64,000 nucleotides of DNA. Source: Pagrus major (taxonomy: Eukaryota > Chordata > Actinopteri > Spariformes > Sparidae). Position 1 is the first letter of the stretch. Each line of letters opens with the position of its first letter. The stretch lies in NCBI RefSeq assembly GCF_040436345.1, contig NC_133232.1:7141001-7205000 (forward strand), written 5' to 3'. This document shows positions 22,801 to 33,900 of this stretch, one piece after another. The notes under the pieces are model-generated. The model made no database searches, was not told where the DNA came from, and was given only the letters and a program-made list of their open reading frames with translations. The position numbers and the translations under genes were made by a program.

Positions 22801-24253
22801 CGACATCGGTGGCTTCGACTTTGAGAGCCTGGTAGCCTGCCATGTTGTTCTCACTGAAGGATGCCTTATAGATGGAGGTGGAGAACACAGGGGCGTTGTC
22901 ATTCTCATCCAGAACATGGACAGGCAGGTGTTTAATACAAGACAGCCGGGGATCTCCATAATCCTGGGCGAGGAGCGTGATGTTATAATGCATCACCTTC
23001 TCTCGATCCAGGCTGCCATTGGTGACAATCATGTAATTGTCACCGTGGATACGTTTAAGGCGGAAAGGGCCTGATCCTTGCTGAATTTGTGCTCTCACTT
23101 TGCCATTGTTTCCTGAATCTGCATCAGAGACCATCACCAGAGCAAGGAAGGTGTCTTCCTGGGCTCCTTCCAGCACAGTCGCCACAGGTGAGTTGGGTGG
23201 AGTCCAGGTCATGTGTATCCTCGGTGCATTATCGTTTACATCTCTAAGCTTGACATGCAGTTTGCAGTGCGTGGGGATCGCATTGGGCCCACGATCACGG
23301 GCCTGTATGATCACTTCATAAGAGGTCTGGACCTCGTAGTCCAGAGGAGCTGAGAGACTTACAGCTCCAGTTTTTGGATCCACAAAGAAGAGCCTCTGAA
23401 CCTCCGGACGTGTGTGCTTACTGAGAGAATACTCCACCTCCCCATTCGCACCTTGGTCGGGGTCAGTGGCCTTGAGGTTGATGATGGTTGTCCCACGGGC
23501 TGTGTCCTCAGGTAGCTCCACAGTGGGGGTGCTGTCCTCAAACGTGGGGCTGTTATCATTAGAGTCTTGAATATTAACACGAACTAATGTGCTGCCAGAT
23601 CTGGGGGGGTTCCCTTTATCCCATGCCACCAGGGTGAGATCAAATGAGGCCTGAACCTCCCGGTCCAGTTCTTTGATCACCACCAGTTCTGCCTGTTTTG
23701 TCCCACCTGGAGCGACGGTCACATCCAGAGCAAAGTGTTGGTTGACAGACAGTGAGTAGGTCTGGAGGCCATTAGGTCCTGCATCAGGATCCACAGCCCG
23801 GTCCAAAGGGATTCGCATCCTGAGGCCAGCTGTTTCTGAGATCTCCACTTCCTGCAATGCACTGGGGAAGCTGGGACTGTGATCATTCTGGTCCATCACC
23901 TCCACTCGAACCCGCAGACAGTTCATGGCACCGCTCTTCCTGTAGAGGACGCTGAAGGCCAGCTCGCACAGGTCCGACCCCCGGCACAGCTCCTCCCTGT
24001 CCAGCCGGCCCTGGGTGGACACGATCCCATCTCGAGTGCTGACGGAGAAGGGAAGGGCTTTTTCGTGCTCCACCACCTGGAAATCCTCGAAAGGACCACC
24101 TTCATCTCTCTGGCGGAGGTCGTCCACCAGACGCCCGACCCGGGTGCCCGCAGGCTGCTCCTCCCAAACCCGGTACTGGATGGTTACTGATGATGGCTCA
24201 GAGGAGTGAGCGTCAGAGCAAAGACTCAGGAGCAGAAGCAGAGCCAGCAGCAT
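5681..24253 (-). CDS. pcdh12: Protocadherin-12, five coding exons
   Basis: This is a single-pass adhesion protein of the cadherin superfamily; in mammals PCDH12 (VE-cadherin-2) acts at endothelial and trophoblast cell contacts. Five exons join in phase with canonical splice sites: 24253-21398, 17403-17318, 12940-12789, 6461-6297 and 5940-5681, giving 1172 residues against about 1184 in human. The order is: signal peptide (about 1-18); six cadherin repeats (about 22-700) with calcium motifs DQND 121, DSND 230, DVND 338, DEND 449 and DVND 558; a membrane helix (about 714-738); and a cytoplasmic tail. Identification rests on tail blocks recalled from human PCDH12: [11 protein letters not shown] at the exon 1/2 join, [12 protein letters not shown] in exon 4 and [10 protein letters not shown] in exon 5. 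The start is the ATG directly before a strong signal peptide. The four introns are about 4.0, 4.4, 6.3 and 0.36 kb and carry most of the local repeats. No frameshift or missing block is visible. Confidence 0.95.
6297..6461 (-). CDS. pcdh12: pcdh12 coding exon 4
   Basis: This exon is 165 bp, with acceptor CTATGCAG and donor TTTG|GTAAAA. It encodes [20 protein letters not shown], then YHDNV, and ends in SSFSTFG. The block [12 protein letters not shown] is recalled as nearly identical in human PCDH12, which makes this the most diagnostic tail segment. The FSTFG end, completed by Lys from exon 5, matches the WIRS consensus for binding the WAVE complex. Confidence 0.94.
7769..8529. mobile_element. 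Non-autonomous hAT-type element with 8-bp target duplication
   Basis: Direct repeats CAGTCTGA at 7769-7776 and 8522-8529 flank a 745-bp element (7777-8521) whose ends are TAGTGATG and CATCACTA, perfect inverted termini. An 8-bp duplication with TAGTG-type ends is the hAT signature. Both terminal regions are rich in GAGCCG/CGGCTC motifs; the middle is AT-rich. No transposase frame is present, so it would have depended on a helper. It lies in pcdh12 intron 3. Confidence 0.85.
11390..12170. repeat. ATGCTAACA-like cryptic satellite
   Basis: About 780 bases are dominated by variants of GCTAACATGCTAATAACAC at irregular 10-25 base spacing. The region is AT-rich, has no long frame and reads as an old, diverged short-period satellite. 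It lies in pcdh12 intron 3, about 0.6 kb downstream, on the plus coordinate, from exon 3's far flank. Confidence 0.75.
12789..12940 (-). CDS. pcdh12: pcdh12 coding exon 3
   Basis: This exon is 152 bp, with acceptor TTCTGTACAG and donor G|GTACAC. It completes the Arg codon of exon 2 and encodes an acidic linker starting YGGQDCSDW and ending [13 protein letters not shown]. Only the LEE-LLN end resembles the human protein, so the assignment rests on phase, splice sites and position between the better conserved exons 2 and 4. Confidence 0.88.
13098..13140 (-). mobile_element. Short LINE 3' tail, reverse orientation
   Basis: The plus strand reads TCAAGTCAATTTTATTTGTA then AAGCCCCAAATCACAAATT. The reverse complement is the GGGCTTTACAAATAAAATTG type of L2 tail seen elsewhere in the window. 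Confidence 0.6.
13185..13705. repeat. Dispersed repeat with internal tandem units (copy C)
   Basis: Tandem units of about 60 bases containing ACATCTCCAGCNGTGTTTGT, GGTGACAAAAACTGGATATT and a GGGAAGTC-type spacer occupy 13205-13500. A tail with TTTTGTGCCTAAACCTAACC, AAGTTGAACCTAAAAGAAA and CATTTATTCTGGTGATTGG follows. It belongs to a family with at least four other members here: 2110-2290 (reverse), 4590-4845, 17545-17745 and 60150-60370. A 186-codon open frame on the minus strand is a by-product of the repeats. Confidence 0.75.
15202..15858. mobile_element. Long foldback element with TTAA ends
   Basis: The sequence starts TTAAAGGAAAAG and ends with its exact reverse complement CTTTTCCTTTAA. 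The two halves are imperfect inverted copies along most of their length. For example ATCTCCTCACCCCCAT and TGATGGAAAGTCAG near 15240 recur inverted near 15790-15820, and CAGCATTCTCC at 15319 recurs inverted at 15722. Inner blocks (CTCCAT, AAGTCTC, GAAGCCC) also pair. No coding frame is present. Related half-sized sequence lies at 18830-19260. It is in pcdh12 intron 2. Confidence 0.75.
17318..17403 (-). CDS. pcdh12: pcdh12 coding exon 2
   Basis: This exon is 86 bp. The acceptor is CTGCAG before CAG ATC TCC, and the donor is AG|GTCAGT. It encodes [13 protein letters not shown] followed by [11 protein letters not shown], which aligns closely with human PCDH12 ([13 protein letters not shown] and RGNKY recalled from the family). 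It enters in phase 0 and leaves two bases of an Arg codon that exon 3 completes. Confidence 0.93.
17545..17745 (+). repeat. Dispersed repeat copy D
   Basis: ATTGAAAATTGAACCTAAAC, AAGCTGCAACATAAAGAAAT, GTTTTGCAGAGACCAC and CATTTATTCTGGTCGCTTGG match the tail of the copy at 13185. Confidence 0.65.
18810..19260 (+). mobile_element. Degenerate copy related to the 15202 foldback
   Basis: This shares CTGCTAAGCTAACAGT, a CTCGTGCACCCACTTCAGAC-like stretch, GGGATCTTGGGGCCTCTGCA, AGGAGAATGCTGC and AAACTTCATCTGACTTTCCA with the right half of the foldback element. One arm appears to dominate; the ends are not clear. Confidence 0.6.
19817..19882. repeat. CA dinucleotide microsatellite
   Basis: This is an uninterrupted CA run of about 33 units in the intron upstream of pcdh12 exon 2. 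Smaller GT/CA runs lie at 14567-14595, 18030-18063 and 19989-20014. Confidence 0.97.
21398..24253 (-). CDS. pcdh12: pcdh12 coding exon 1: ectodomain, membrane helix, proximal tail
   Basis: This exon is 2856 bp (952 codons, ends in phase 0). One large exon holding the whole ectodomain and membrane segment is typical of protocadherins. It ends in a CAG codon followed by the donor GTCAGT. If the donor is not used the frame stays open for 36 more codons into the intron, to a stop at 21287. EC6 (about 590-700) lacks the terminal DxND motif, as expected for a membrane-proximal repeat. N-glycosylation sequons occur in EC4 and EC6 (NGS 412, NIT 424, NTT 658, NAT 661). The tail is rich in Ser, Thr and Arg. 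Confidence 0.95.
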
Positions 24254-26639
24254 AATGATGTGAAGTAATCTCCTGACTATTGGCTAAACAGACATTTCTA
24301 AAAATCACTATAAAAGAAAAAGACACAAAAAATTTAAATTACTTTAAAACTATGTTCTTTTGAAAGTTAAAAATATTAGTTAAGTGAAATATAATCCATC
24401 TACGTATCTGTAAGAAACATGATACAAAAAGATGATCAAATCCAATTTTTCTTCAAAATAATCTACAATTTCCTCTCACAAAACAAACAACCTCAACCAA
24501 AACCAGTGAAGAAAACTGTTGGTTTTGTAAAACAAATACCTAGAAAAGAAAAAAAAAAAACCTCCAGACAGGAGACAGCTATAGAAACCTAAAATTAAGA
24601 TATCATCCTCTCTGTTCATAAAACCTCCAGCCTCTCTCTGCCTGCTGTTATTACTCACTCACACAGCTGCTGGCGTCCTGCCTCTCACTTCATCCTCACC
24701 TCAGGAAAGTTTTGCTCCAACTGAGAAAGTTTGGATGTGGGTTTCCCCATGCTAGCGGAGCCTTGGCCAATCCAAATGAGGAGGAGGGTCATATGCAAAT
24801 GTATCCAAACTCAACACAAAGAGAAAAGCCCTCCTGCCCTGAGGAGACTCACAGCTCTGGAGTGCTTTTAAAGAAACATGACACCGCCTTCTCTCCCCAT
24901 TTCTGTCTGCATAAAGTCATCACAACCTGCCATCTGAGCACTTAAAATCATTTGGAAAAGTTGTGTTACTTCAAATCCCAGAGGGAGCAGAACGTATATT
25001 TACACTCCATCGCACTGACGTATGATTCAGAAAGAAATACATATACAAAAGGACATCATCATAAATACACCGACAGTTTCACAGCTGTCAGTCATCTTTA
25101 ATCTTCTTTGTGAAAACAGACAGGCTTTTTTTCCCCTTCAGAGTATAAAGAGTAAATTATTATTGTGTATTCTTTAAATCCAAACTTTAATGTGTCCACA
25201 ATCCAAGACAGCTTTCTCTTCTTTGAGCTGACACTTGTTTTTGATGTGTGTCCTTGGAAATGAACAAGATGATGTGGTTGTTTCAACTCGTAGGGGGGGA
25301 GACAATCCTTGAAGACTCATCCAGCTATGAAGTGAATGCTGAAAATTCAGACGCCTGTCCTTAATGTGACACAACTCACATTCCAGCTTTTTCCAATATA
25401 TAATTATGAGGAGTTAGAGTGTTCATCTCCAACCACATCCAGGCATTTCCAGCAAATCAGGGGCAGGAGCTCATCCCAGTCATTCCTTTGCAGTTAAAGG
25501 TTTGTTTGTTAGTGAAGAGAGTCCTTTGTGTCACGTGAAATTATCATAAATTCCTGCTTCAGTGAAGGAATGATGGAGAAGCCATGCACAGATGTATTCT
25601 AAAAGCAGCTGATCAATTAAAGTTTGTTTCCAGCAAAAAAGATTCAATTCCTGCACACACTTTTCACCTCTGCTTTGATTTGATTCATTAAAATTCGACT
25701 GGAAATTTGGGTCACAAAGACTTTTGATGATCATGATGTTGGTGATATCTTGAGAAATGCCTTTGTGAGCAAGACCTTTATTAGTAAATCAAATCAATGC
25801 ATAAAAGGGAGTTTACTATTTCATTCTGGAATTAGATCTTTTAGATGATTTGATTCTCTGCACCACAAAAAGAGACAGGGAGGGTTGTGTGCATGTTGCC
25901 TTCGACTCGATGCAGAATGTGTTCGCATTAAAGATTTGCTCAAAATGGACGATTCAAGGCTTTAAGAAAAAGTTTCATGTACATGTTTGTGAAGTTTCAT
26001 GTTCTTTTTCAAAGTTTTCTCACTCCCAACTCGTTAAATACGGCAGCTTGGTCAGTGGCCTCAAACACAGGACAAAACATTTATTCATTCATTTAGTCAT
26101 TTAGCTCTTTTCAGGTGATTTCATGCCCTGTGGAAGACAAAATTGTACAGTGATAGCGAGGTTTACAGGGAACCAATCTAGTGTAAATTCTTTCCTTATT
26201 CTATATCCATTCATCCAACATTACAAGTTATAACTCAGAAGACGTCTCAGTGGAAGTTTGCAGACTTGGGGAAATACAGTCCTGTCACAGTCTTTACAAA
26301 GACCATGTAGAAAACATTCTATGAGACAGTACTTCAGATGTAGATATTTCTGTCTCTTCTGGCTCTGGTCGGATTAAAAAACCTGCAGACACCAAGTTAA
26401 AACCATTAAAACCAGTCTGAGCTCAACAGCTGCAGATCCACTGAGCTGAATGTCTTCCCAATATGCTCAGCGCTTATTTTTCATTCGGTCCTGCGGGCTG
26501 AGAGAGAGTCAGGCCGAGGAGGGTTCAAGAGTATCACTTTCCTCTCGGCTCGGAGGGAGGGGGACTGTTTAAATCATAAAGACATCAGCACTGTCATCTT
26601 CTAATGCACGGAGAGATGGATGACTGAGGGTATACTGAC
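24254..26639. other. Upstream region of pcdh12
   Basis: The 5' UTR and promoter are expected here but cannot be delimited. An octamer ATGCAAAT lies at 24793-24800. No TATA box is obvious near the start codon, and no other gene is seen. Confidence 0.5.
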
Positions 26640-26840
26640 GGGGTTGGACGTTGCTCTCAAGCATTATTTTGGCACTTTGAGCACCACAAGCTGAATGCCA
26701 TCTAATCCCATTTTACTGGAGAGAAGGCAGACATCTCCAAAACTCTGCAACTCACACTAAAACATTCAAGATGGATAAAATACACTGCAGGTAAGAGGAA
26801 ATATTTAGCTTTGAATTTAGGTTGAACCATCCCTTTAAGT
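26640..26840. mobile_element. Dispersed repeat fragment ending in ATCCCTTTAA
   Basis: GCACTTTGAGCACCACAAGC, TGAATGCCATCTAATCCCAT and the end GAACCATCCCTTTAA match a recalled percomorph repeat with TTAAAGGGAT ends. The left end is not defined. Confidence 0.5.
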
Positions 26841-27085
26841 TTAGGCAAAACAAATCTACCTATAAAAGCTACTGAATGTATATACCTCAATATACAAAAC
26901 AATCTTAAATCCTAAACAGAACCAGAAATATTTAAAATGACCTCTAACTTTCTGTGAAGTCTGCAGTCGCCTGTTGAGGAGATCCAAACCTGAGACATCC
27001 AGGCAGAGCAGAGGTCAGCCAATCAGATTAGATTATCAGCAAAACAAACACCATGAACCTCCTGTCTGCAGCCAATCAACTGGCT

Positions 27086-27087
<2 letters not shown>

Positions 27088-27133
<46 letters not shown>

Positions 27134-27148
27134 GAGAGAGAGAGAGAG
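27088..27148. repeat. GT then GA compound microsatellite
   Basis: About 22 GT units are followed by TTA and about eight GA units. Confidence 0.95.
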
Positions 27149-28374
27149 TACATTCCCAGTTGAAAAAAGTTACAGGAAGTGAGTGCTTTTGCAGACACAC
27201 ACAGGAACACGTCTGTTTCTAATTAATCCACCACCTGGATGAAGGTTTGTGGTCAGAACGTAGCAGACCATCAATCTTCAACTTTCTTCACTTCAAGACG
27301 CTCAGATGAAGCTGTTCAACATTAACTCTTTCAGTGTTGCATCATTTGCTTTCATTCATTTGTCATTTGAAGTTGATATATAATGTTTCTTGTGTTCTTT
27401 AGCTGCTGGAAATGTCTGAATGAGACTTTACAGTTTGACAGGAAGGAAAAACTGTAATAAAAACCAAATGAAGAACATCTGCAACAGCTGCAGGGATTTG
27501 GGACAAGTATGTGATTAAGGTGAACCTTTTTTACGGTGTTATCTGCAAGTATTGCTGAACCCCCATTCCTCCTACATGGCTGATAACAGATCACAGCATG
27601 CTGGCTTATCACACAGACGTGTGTGTGTGTGAAAGAAAAACTCCCTGAACTGTTCGACAAACGACATTTAACAAAGTGCTCTGAGGAAACATCCGACACA
27701 TTCTTCAAGATACTGAAACTTTACTGGACTTTTTTTGTGACCAGTTCAGTTTAATATAATTCGTCATACAAGAAGAGGCAGCCACAGTGAGCTGTAAGAT
27801 GACTACTGCAAGAAAAAAACTTGCATATGATTCTACAAAAACCTCACTTTACGTTCATTGATGACGTTTTTTAACAGTTAATGCCAATATTTTTTAAAAT
27901 TCTCACTTTTTACAAACCTGCTTATGGCAACTATGCTATAGTTATGATACAAGATACTGTAGATTATATACTGTACATAATATGCAAGTTTTTATTGTAA
28001 ATGTCTATTCTATATTTCAGATTACTTTTTGCGGGACTGTATTTTGACTGTTATGCATCACTTTTGGAAAAAGACTTAATCTGTTTCAGATTCTGAGTAT
28101 TAAAGGGGAGCTGTGATCTCAATGATAAGAGGAACATAAATTCGTGGAGAGCATGCAGCATTTTCCTATTGCGGGGTGGCCGGTGTGGTTCACGCCACCT
28201 GACGGTGGTTTTGATGCTGTGGCTGATCAGTGTATATATGCATATCTGTATGTATGTATTTATGTATGTATGCACGTATGTGTATGTATGTATTTGTGCT
28301 TTCTTTTCTTTTTTTTTGCCTTCTTGTTTTAACTTCAACTAGTCTGGCTTGACTGTTATATCATCTTCCTGAGT

Positions 28375-28454
28375 GTCCTGCTTTTGTTCTGTCAAAGCAC
28401 TGTCTACTCTGTGAGGTGCTCTACAAATAAAGTTATTATTATTATTATTATCAT
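28375..28454 (+). mobile_element. LINE tail fragment
   Basis: AAAGCACTGTCTACTCTGTG, GAGGTGCTCTACAAATAAAG and a TTA repeat form a typical L2-type 3' end. Only the end is clear; the region to the left may belong to the same element. Confidence 0.55.
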
Positions 28455-29122
28455 GTGTTTTCTTAAGTTGTAGCGTTTGCCCTTGTCAGCCACTGTAAAA
28501 CAGCGTTTAGATCACACTTGTACCCCTTTCACACCCCAAACCCACTAATATTCAGCTTTTTTGTCTTTTAATCAGAACAATTGGTACAATCAGCATTTGA
28601 AGAGAAACTGAAAAATAAAGAGAAAGCCGTTTGAGCCGTAGTATCCATGATTTCCACCATCTAGCACGGTTTCTCCCATTCTGGCATATGGAACATATGA
28701 CTTGATTATCTCTGAGCTGTAGTCTTTGCGGTGTGTTCAGGTGCAGCTTTTTGGCCGAGACACAGGCGACGTGACTGTCGGCATTTGTCACAGCTAGTTC
28801 TTCGATGTCGGTTGGGTGTGTCTGGGATCTTTCATGCTTTTAGTTTTAGAAAGTCCTCTTAACAAATACATGTTATTTTGTATGAAGGGTTCCAAAACAA
28901 ACCATGTTGTGTACATATAGAACAAAACGAAGAAATCACCAATCATTGGTGAAATAAGCTGGAAGCTCAGTGTCAGAATCTGTTCAGTGTTGGCCCTGGA
29001 TGTCATCAGGTCATCAAGGTGAGCAACACCTTTCACCACCAGCCTCCTGTCCTGTTGAAGACATCTTATTGTAGCTTTAATAGCTGTGTGGAAAAGTGGC
29101 AGCAGATTTAGAGCTTCACCCT

Positions 29123-29124
<2 letters not shown>

Positions 29125-29166
<42 letters not shown>

Positions 29167-29359
29167 ATGTTTGTGTGTGACCCCATTAGCAGCCATTAGA
29201 ACTGCATTCAACAGTACATTCACCTTTTGTTTAGCCTGTGTGTGTGTGTGTGTGTGTGTGTGTTAAAGGCAGGATGTAGCTGATCTGCTGACCCACATGT
29301 TGCCAGATAAGGATCAGAGTGGAAGAAGACAAATACCACACTCTCCTGTGAGAGGATAC

Positions 29360-29439
<80 letters not shown>
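29125..29439. repeat. Cluster of three GT microsatellites
   Basis: GT runs at 29125-29164, 29237-29262 and 29362-29438 are separated by about 70-100 bases of unique sequence; the last is about 39 units. Confidence 0.95.
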
Positions 29440-30792
29440 TAACTCCATTCATTTTCATATTAGCTGATTGTGTTCCTGGTAAAAAAAAAAATCTTTGGAG
29501 CTCTCATTGTCCAAAAACTAGTAAAGACACATCAGCGGGCCACACTGATTAATCTACCGCTGAAAATAGTCTTCAATAAATGCACTATTCGTGTGTCTTC
29601 AGTAGGAACCAATGGGCTCGGGGCTGAGGCCACAGACATGGAAGAGAAGTCAGAAAGTTCTTAGAAACAGAATAACACATTATTTGTTTGGCTCTTGTCA
29701 CAGGATTTGTTGGCAATAAGAAAAATAAAGTACAGAATATTTTTAGGATTATCTTTGTAGCCAGAAGGCTGTTGAATCGACATTACTTCCTTTGACTAGA
29801 AACGTTCTTCTAACTTCTGTGTTTTTAGGGCAACACATCCTCAGACCCACACAAAATCTGCAACAACCTGACAGCAGCAGCAAAATGGCAACAGACGTAC
29901 TGGACCTTCCTCTTACAGTCACAGTTGGTCAGGTTTAAGAAAACATTGTGTTTTGGTTAAAATGACGTTGCTGAGTTAAAATAACTCTCCATTGACATTT
30001 GGTTTCACACTGGACTTAAACAGCGACCTCCTTGATAAAAGTCCTGTACTTGTTTGACCCACCTCGTCCTCCTCCCTATTTGGACTTTCTTGTATCAAAC
30101 TAATCCTGACTTCATTGCGCTATGAGAAGAAAATAGTCCTGATTATTTTTTTTTTGTTCGTCTAATATTTTGACAAAATGTCTAAAATGAAATAGTTTTT
30201 TTGTTAATTTATGGAACTTTATATTTGATTTGTGACTGTTGTGGTTCTTGTTGTCTGGTGTCTTGTAAAGGTGCAGGCCACTTAAATAAACCAACCAATC
30301 ATTTAATCAATCATTTCTACTAATCACTTTTATACAGTTGAAGTGACACTCACAATGACAAATAGCAGAAATATACATTTAAAACCCATAACTCTGAAAG
30401 ACTCTCCCTCACCCCAACTAGACCTTCAGTACTTTCTGTCTGAACCTTCGTCTGATTGGTGGATCCCGCCTGACAACAGGTGATGACACCAGTTTGTTCA
30501 CACCCAATCAGTGATCGAGCTGAACCCGTTCACCTCCAGTTCTATTGTTTGACTGAATCGCTGATTTGTTTACATGTTGACCTCTGAACCCCTCCTCCTT
30601 CTCCTCTTCATCACCTCCTCCACCCTTCTTTCTCCTCCTTAAACATTTCTGCAGACGTTCCTCCTCCTTCTCTCCTCCTCCTCTCCATCCTGCCTCCTCC
30701 TCCCTCGCCTCTTCTCCTCCCCTGCATCTGTGGACAAGTTTCCTGTCGCAGGAAACAGCCTGATGGTGGAGGTCAGAAACAGGATGTCCTGC

Positions 30793-30914
30793 AGAGAGGG
30801 AGGAGAGGAGAGGAGAGGAGAGGAGAGGAGAGGAGAGGAGAGGAGAGGAGAGGAGAGGAGAGGAGAGGAGAGGAGAGGAGAGGAGAGGAGAGGAGAGGAG
30901 AGGAGAGGAGGAAA
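30793..30914 (+). repeat. GGAGA pentanucleotide microsatellite, pure purine
   Basis: About 22 units of AGGAG form a 122-base run with no pyrimidine on the plus strand. The purine-rich bias continues in degenerate form to about 31255. Immediately to the left (30590-30725) the same strand is strongly pyrimidine-rich (CTCCTCC-type). The long frames here are artefacts of the simple sequence. Confidence 0.95.
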
Positions 30915-33900
30915 CAGGAGAGGCATCAAGAGGATAAACTAAAGAGTGGTGAGAAGAGAAGAGGACAATAAACAAGGAAAGGAGAGGAGACGAGGAGATG
31001 AAGAGGAGAGGGGGAAAGGAGATTAAACAAGGAGAGGAAAGTAGAAAGTAGAAAGGAAAGGAAAGAAGGACAGATGAGTAGAGATGGAAACAAGGAGATG
31101 AAATGAGGCGAGGAAAAGAGAAAAAAGGACAGATGATGAGAAAAGAGGCAACAAAGAGTTGAGGAAATAAAGAGAGCAGATGAAACAAGAGATTGAACAA
31201 GGCGATGAAACAGAGACAGAAGAGAAGAGGAAAGGAAAGGACAAATAAAAGGAATCATCAAATAATATTTCCTCCGCTTTTATTTCAGCCACTAAATCAG
31301 ACATTGGGACGTATCAACATGGGCAGCGCTACACCTGAAGAAAACCTTTTTTTTTAAATGAATGCTAGCAAAGTGTTTGGAGGAGTTTGGAAGAAAAGTA
31401 CTTTGCTCCAGTATCATTGGACATAACAGGGTTGGACATGTCCTTCAAAGTTTTGACAGATTTCTAACAGACTCTGGGTCACGTCTGAGGTTGTGTGTTG
31501 ATGTTTTGTGTTAGTTTTCAACATGTATTATTTAATCATTCTATTTATTACACACACTCTCTGACAGTGATCTCTGTGGCGTCTTCCTTCCTCGACGTTC
31601 CACATCCTCATCCTGATCTACTGTCTCATATATTGTGTGTTGTGTTTATATGAAATAACATCAACAGCTTGTTGCTCTGCAGAAGAAGCGATGATGCGTG
31701 TTACACTTCCTGTTTGTTTGGAACGACCACAACTGGATGCAGAAGCCACACAGGAACAAACACTCGAAGAAATGAGATGTTTACTGTTTTCACATCATCA
31801 AATCATCAAATTTTAAAAAGAAATCTGCACAATACCGTTATATCAATTAACAGTCGTGTTATTGAACTGGTTACATAAAGGTGACACGCTGAGCCGCAGA
31901 CGGAGGAAACAGCAGCATCTTAACATTTTTGTGTGTATGTCTGCAGGATTAATAGTTTCTTCCTGTGATTGTGGATCTTCCTCCTTCTCACCCAGACCTA
32001 CTGACCTCCTCGGAGCACACACACAAACACACACACACACCCATAAACACACGCACACACACAATATGTGTGTATCAGGGTTGTATATCAGGATCAAGAT
32101 TCTGGTATTTCCCTGGATTTTTTCAACCAAAATCTTCTGGTATTGAAAACCTCAGGTCAGCAGGAGGTTAGAGCCATTCAGATGCAGCGGCAGCTGGTGG
32201 GGGGCAGTATGTAAAAGTAATTTGTCAGGTGCGCTTTAACCAGTAGGAGGTGCCAAAGCAGTCTATTAAAAAATAAATAAATAAAAATACTCTGCTTGGA
32301 ACATATATTAATATATATCACATAATAAAATATTGTCTGATGTGGTTTTTCCACAAAAAAGTATAATTACCACATTAAAAAATTACCCTCATTAAAAATT
32401 CAGGATTTCGCAAGAGCAAATGTTAAACAAAGTCAGCATGCCTGATTTCTTCAGTGATGTGTACTCTCAAAACAGAGCATGCAGTCAAGGAGTTGAGATT
32501 ATTCAGTGCTGATCGGCTTTTACTTGTGATATCAGATAGTATCGGGGACACTGAGACCACAGAGTGGTGACCGCTAACAGAGAAAGGATGCTGCATCAGA
32601 GCAAAAGTACTGTATTTTTAAATTTCTTTATTTTATCAGCAATCAGAAACACTGAATATCGGATGAATGCTGACTGATAATCACTATACCCCTAGTTTTC
32701 ATTGTACTTTTTTAAAAAAAAGTGTTTTTCTGACTGCTAGGATCTTGTTGCTGGTGTGCAGGGGCAATTGTTGATTTTATGACTTGTTGTGATGGATAAC
32801 TTGATCAGTTACTAGCTCTTCTTTTTGGAATCAGGGTTCTGGAAGCAGCAAGTGCTCGGAGCACAAGACGGCATGAAGCAGAGTTCGGTTCAGCACGTTT
32901 AATGACGTACGCAGGAATTTATACAGGCTGAAAAAAAAAAACCTTACACAATGCTTAATATAAAAGAAGCACATGGAAATAAGTAAGTAGTTTTAAAATA
33001 TGAATAAGTGGTTGCAAAACAATGGGATGAGCAGGGAATGGAAACAGCTTGAGTCAAAATGAGTCACGGTCAGATTTAAAGGCTATATTCAGGGTCCAGG
33101 AAGTGATGAGAGTGGAATGAAATGTTTCCCAACATGATGGGTCCTTTAAAAAGAGAGCTCTCTGCTGTCATACAAACTGCAGAAGTAGGCCTACATCAAG
33201 AGAACAACAACTGTACAACAAGTAACAAATGAGCTTTTAATTTAGTATATCAGAACTTTGCGCACATTCATTTACCAATACAGAGTCAAATTCTAGACCT
33301 TATAAAATCCTTTAAAAACCTTCCAGGGAACCCTTTGTGAACTTTTATTTGGCATAAGTAGATAAAAATAAATAAGTACAGAGTGATTAGATAACACATT
33401 AGAGGCTATTTTGCAGTGATATGAATACAGGTGTGCCTTGAGATTTTAGCTTACTCTGCTTATCCTTATAGGATGGACAAGTTCCCACCTCAGTGTGTTG
33501 CTAGGTTTGAAGTCAACCGGGATGTGATGTTTATTGAAGATCCTCCAGAGTTTTTCATGTGATCTTGCAAATCCATCTTGCCAGGCTCCAAGCTCGTGGC
33601 AGACTTAAAGTGGTTCAACCAATCAGTGTGGATGTGGTTCTGACGTGAAGACTAGCAAGAGAAGCAACAATTTGTTTAAAAAACAACAATGGTGGCTCCT
33701 CAAGGGGTTAGCGTAGCTGCTATTGCATCAGTTCTACCACAACTGGAGCATTTATTTCATTTAAAGAAGTACATGGAAAAGATGTTTACTCTCTTCTCCC
33801 GGCTGATGCCTGTAAATTTACCAAATGGTCCATTCACGCTCTATTACTGTTGATCTGATTGGTTGAGGTTAGCTTGTGATAAAGGAATGGTTCGTCCACC

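Noticed and set aside
22430..23074. 214-codon frame on the plus strand
   Set aside because: It is antisense to the pcdh12 ectodomain exon and has no recognisable domain; it is a shadow of the real gene.
30508..31200. 230-codon Ser/Leu/Pro-rich frame on the minus strand and overlapping frames
   Set aside because: It is produced by the GGAGA microsatellite and flanking purine-rich sequence, which lack stops in several frames.
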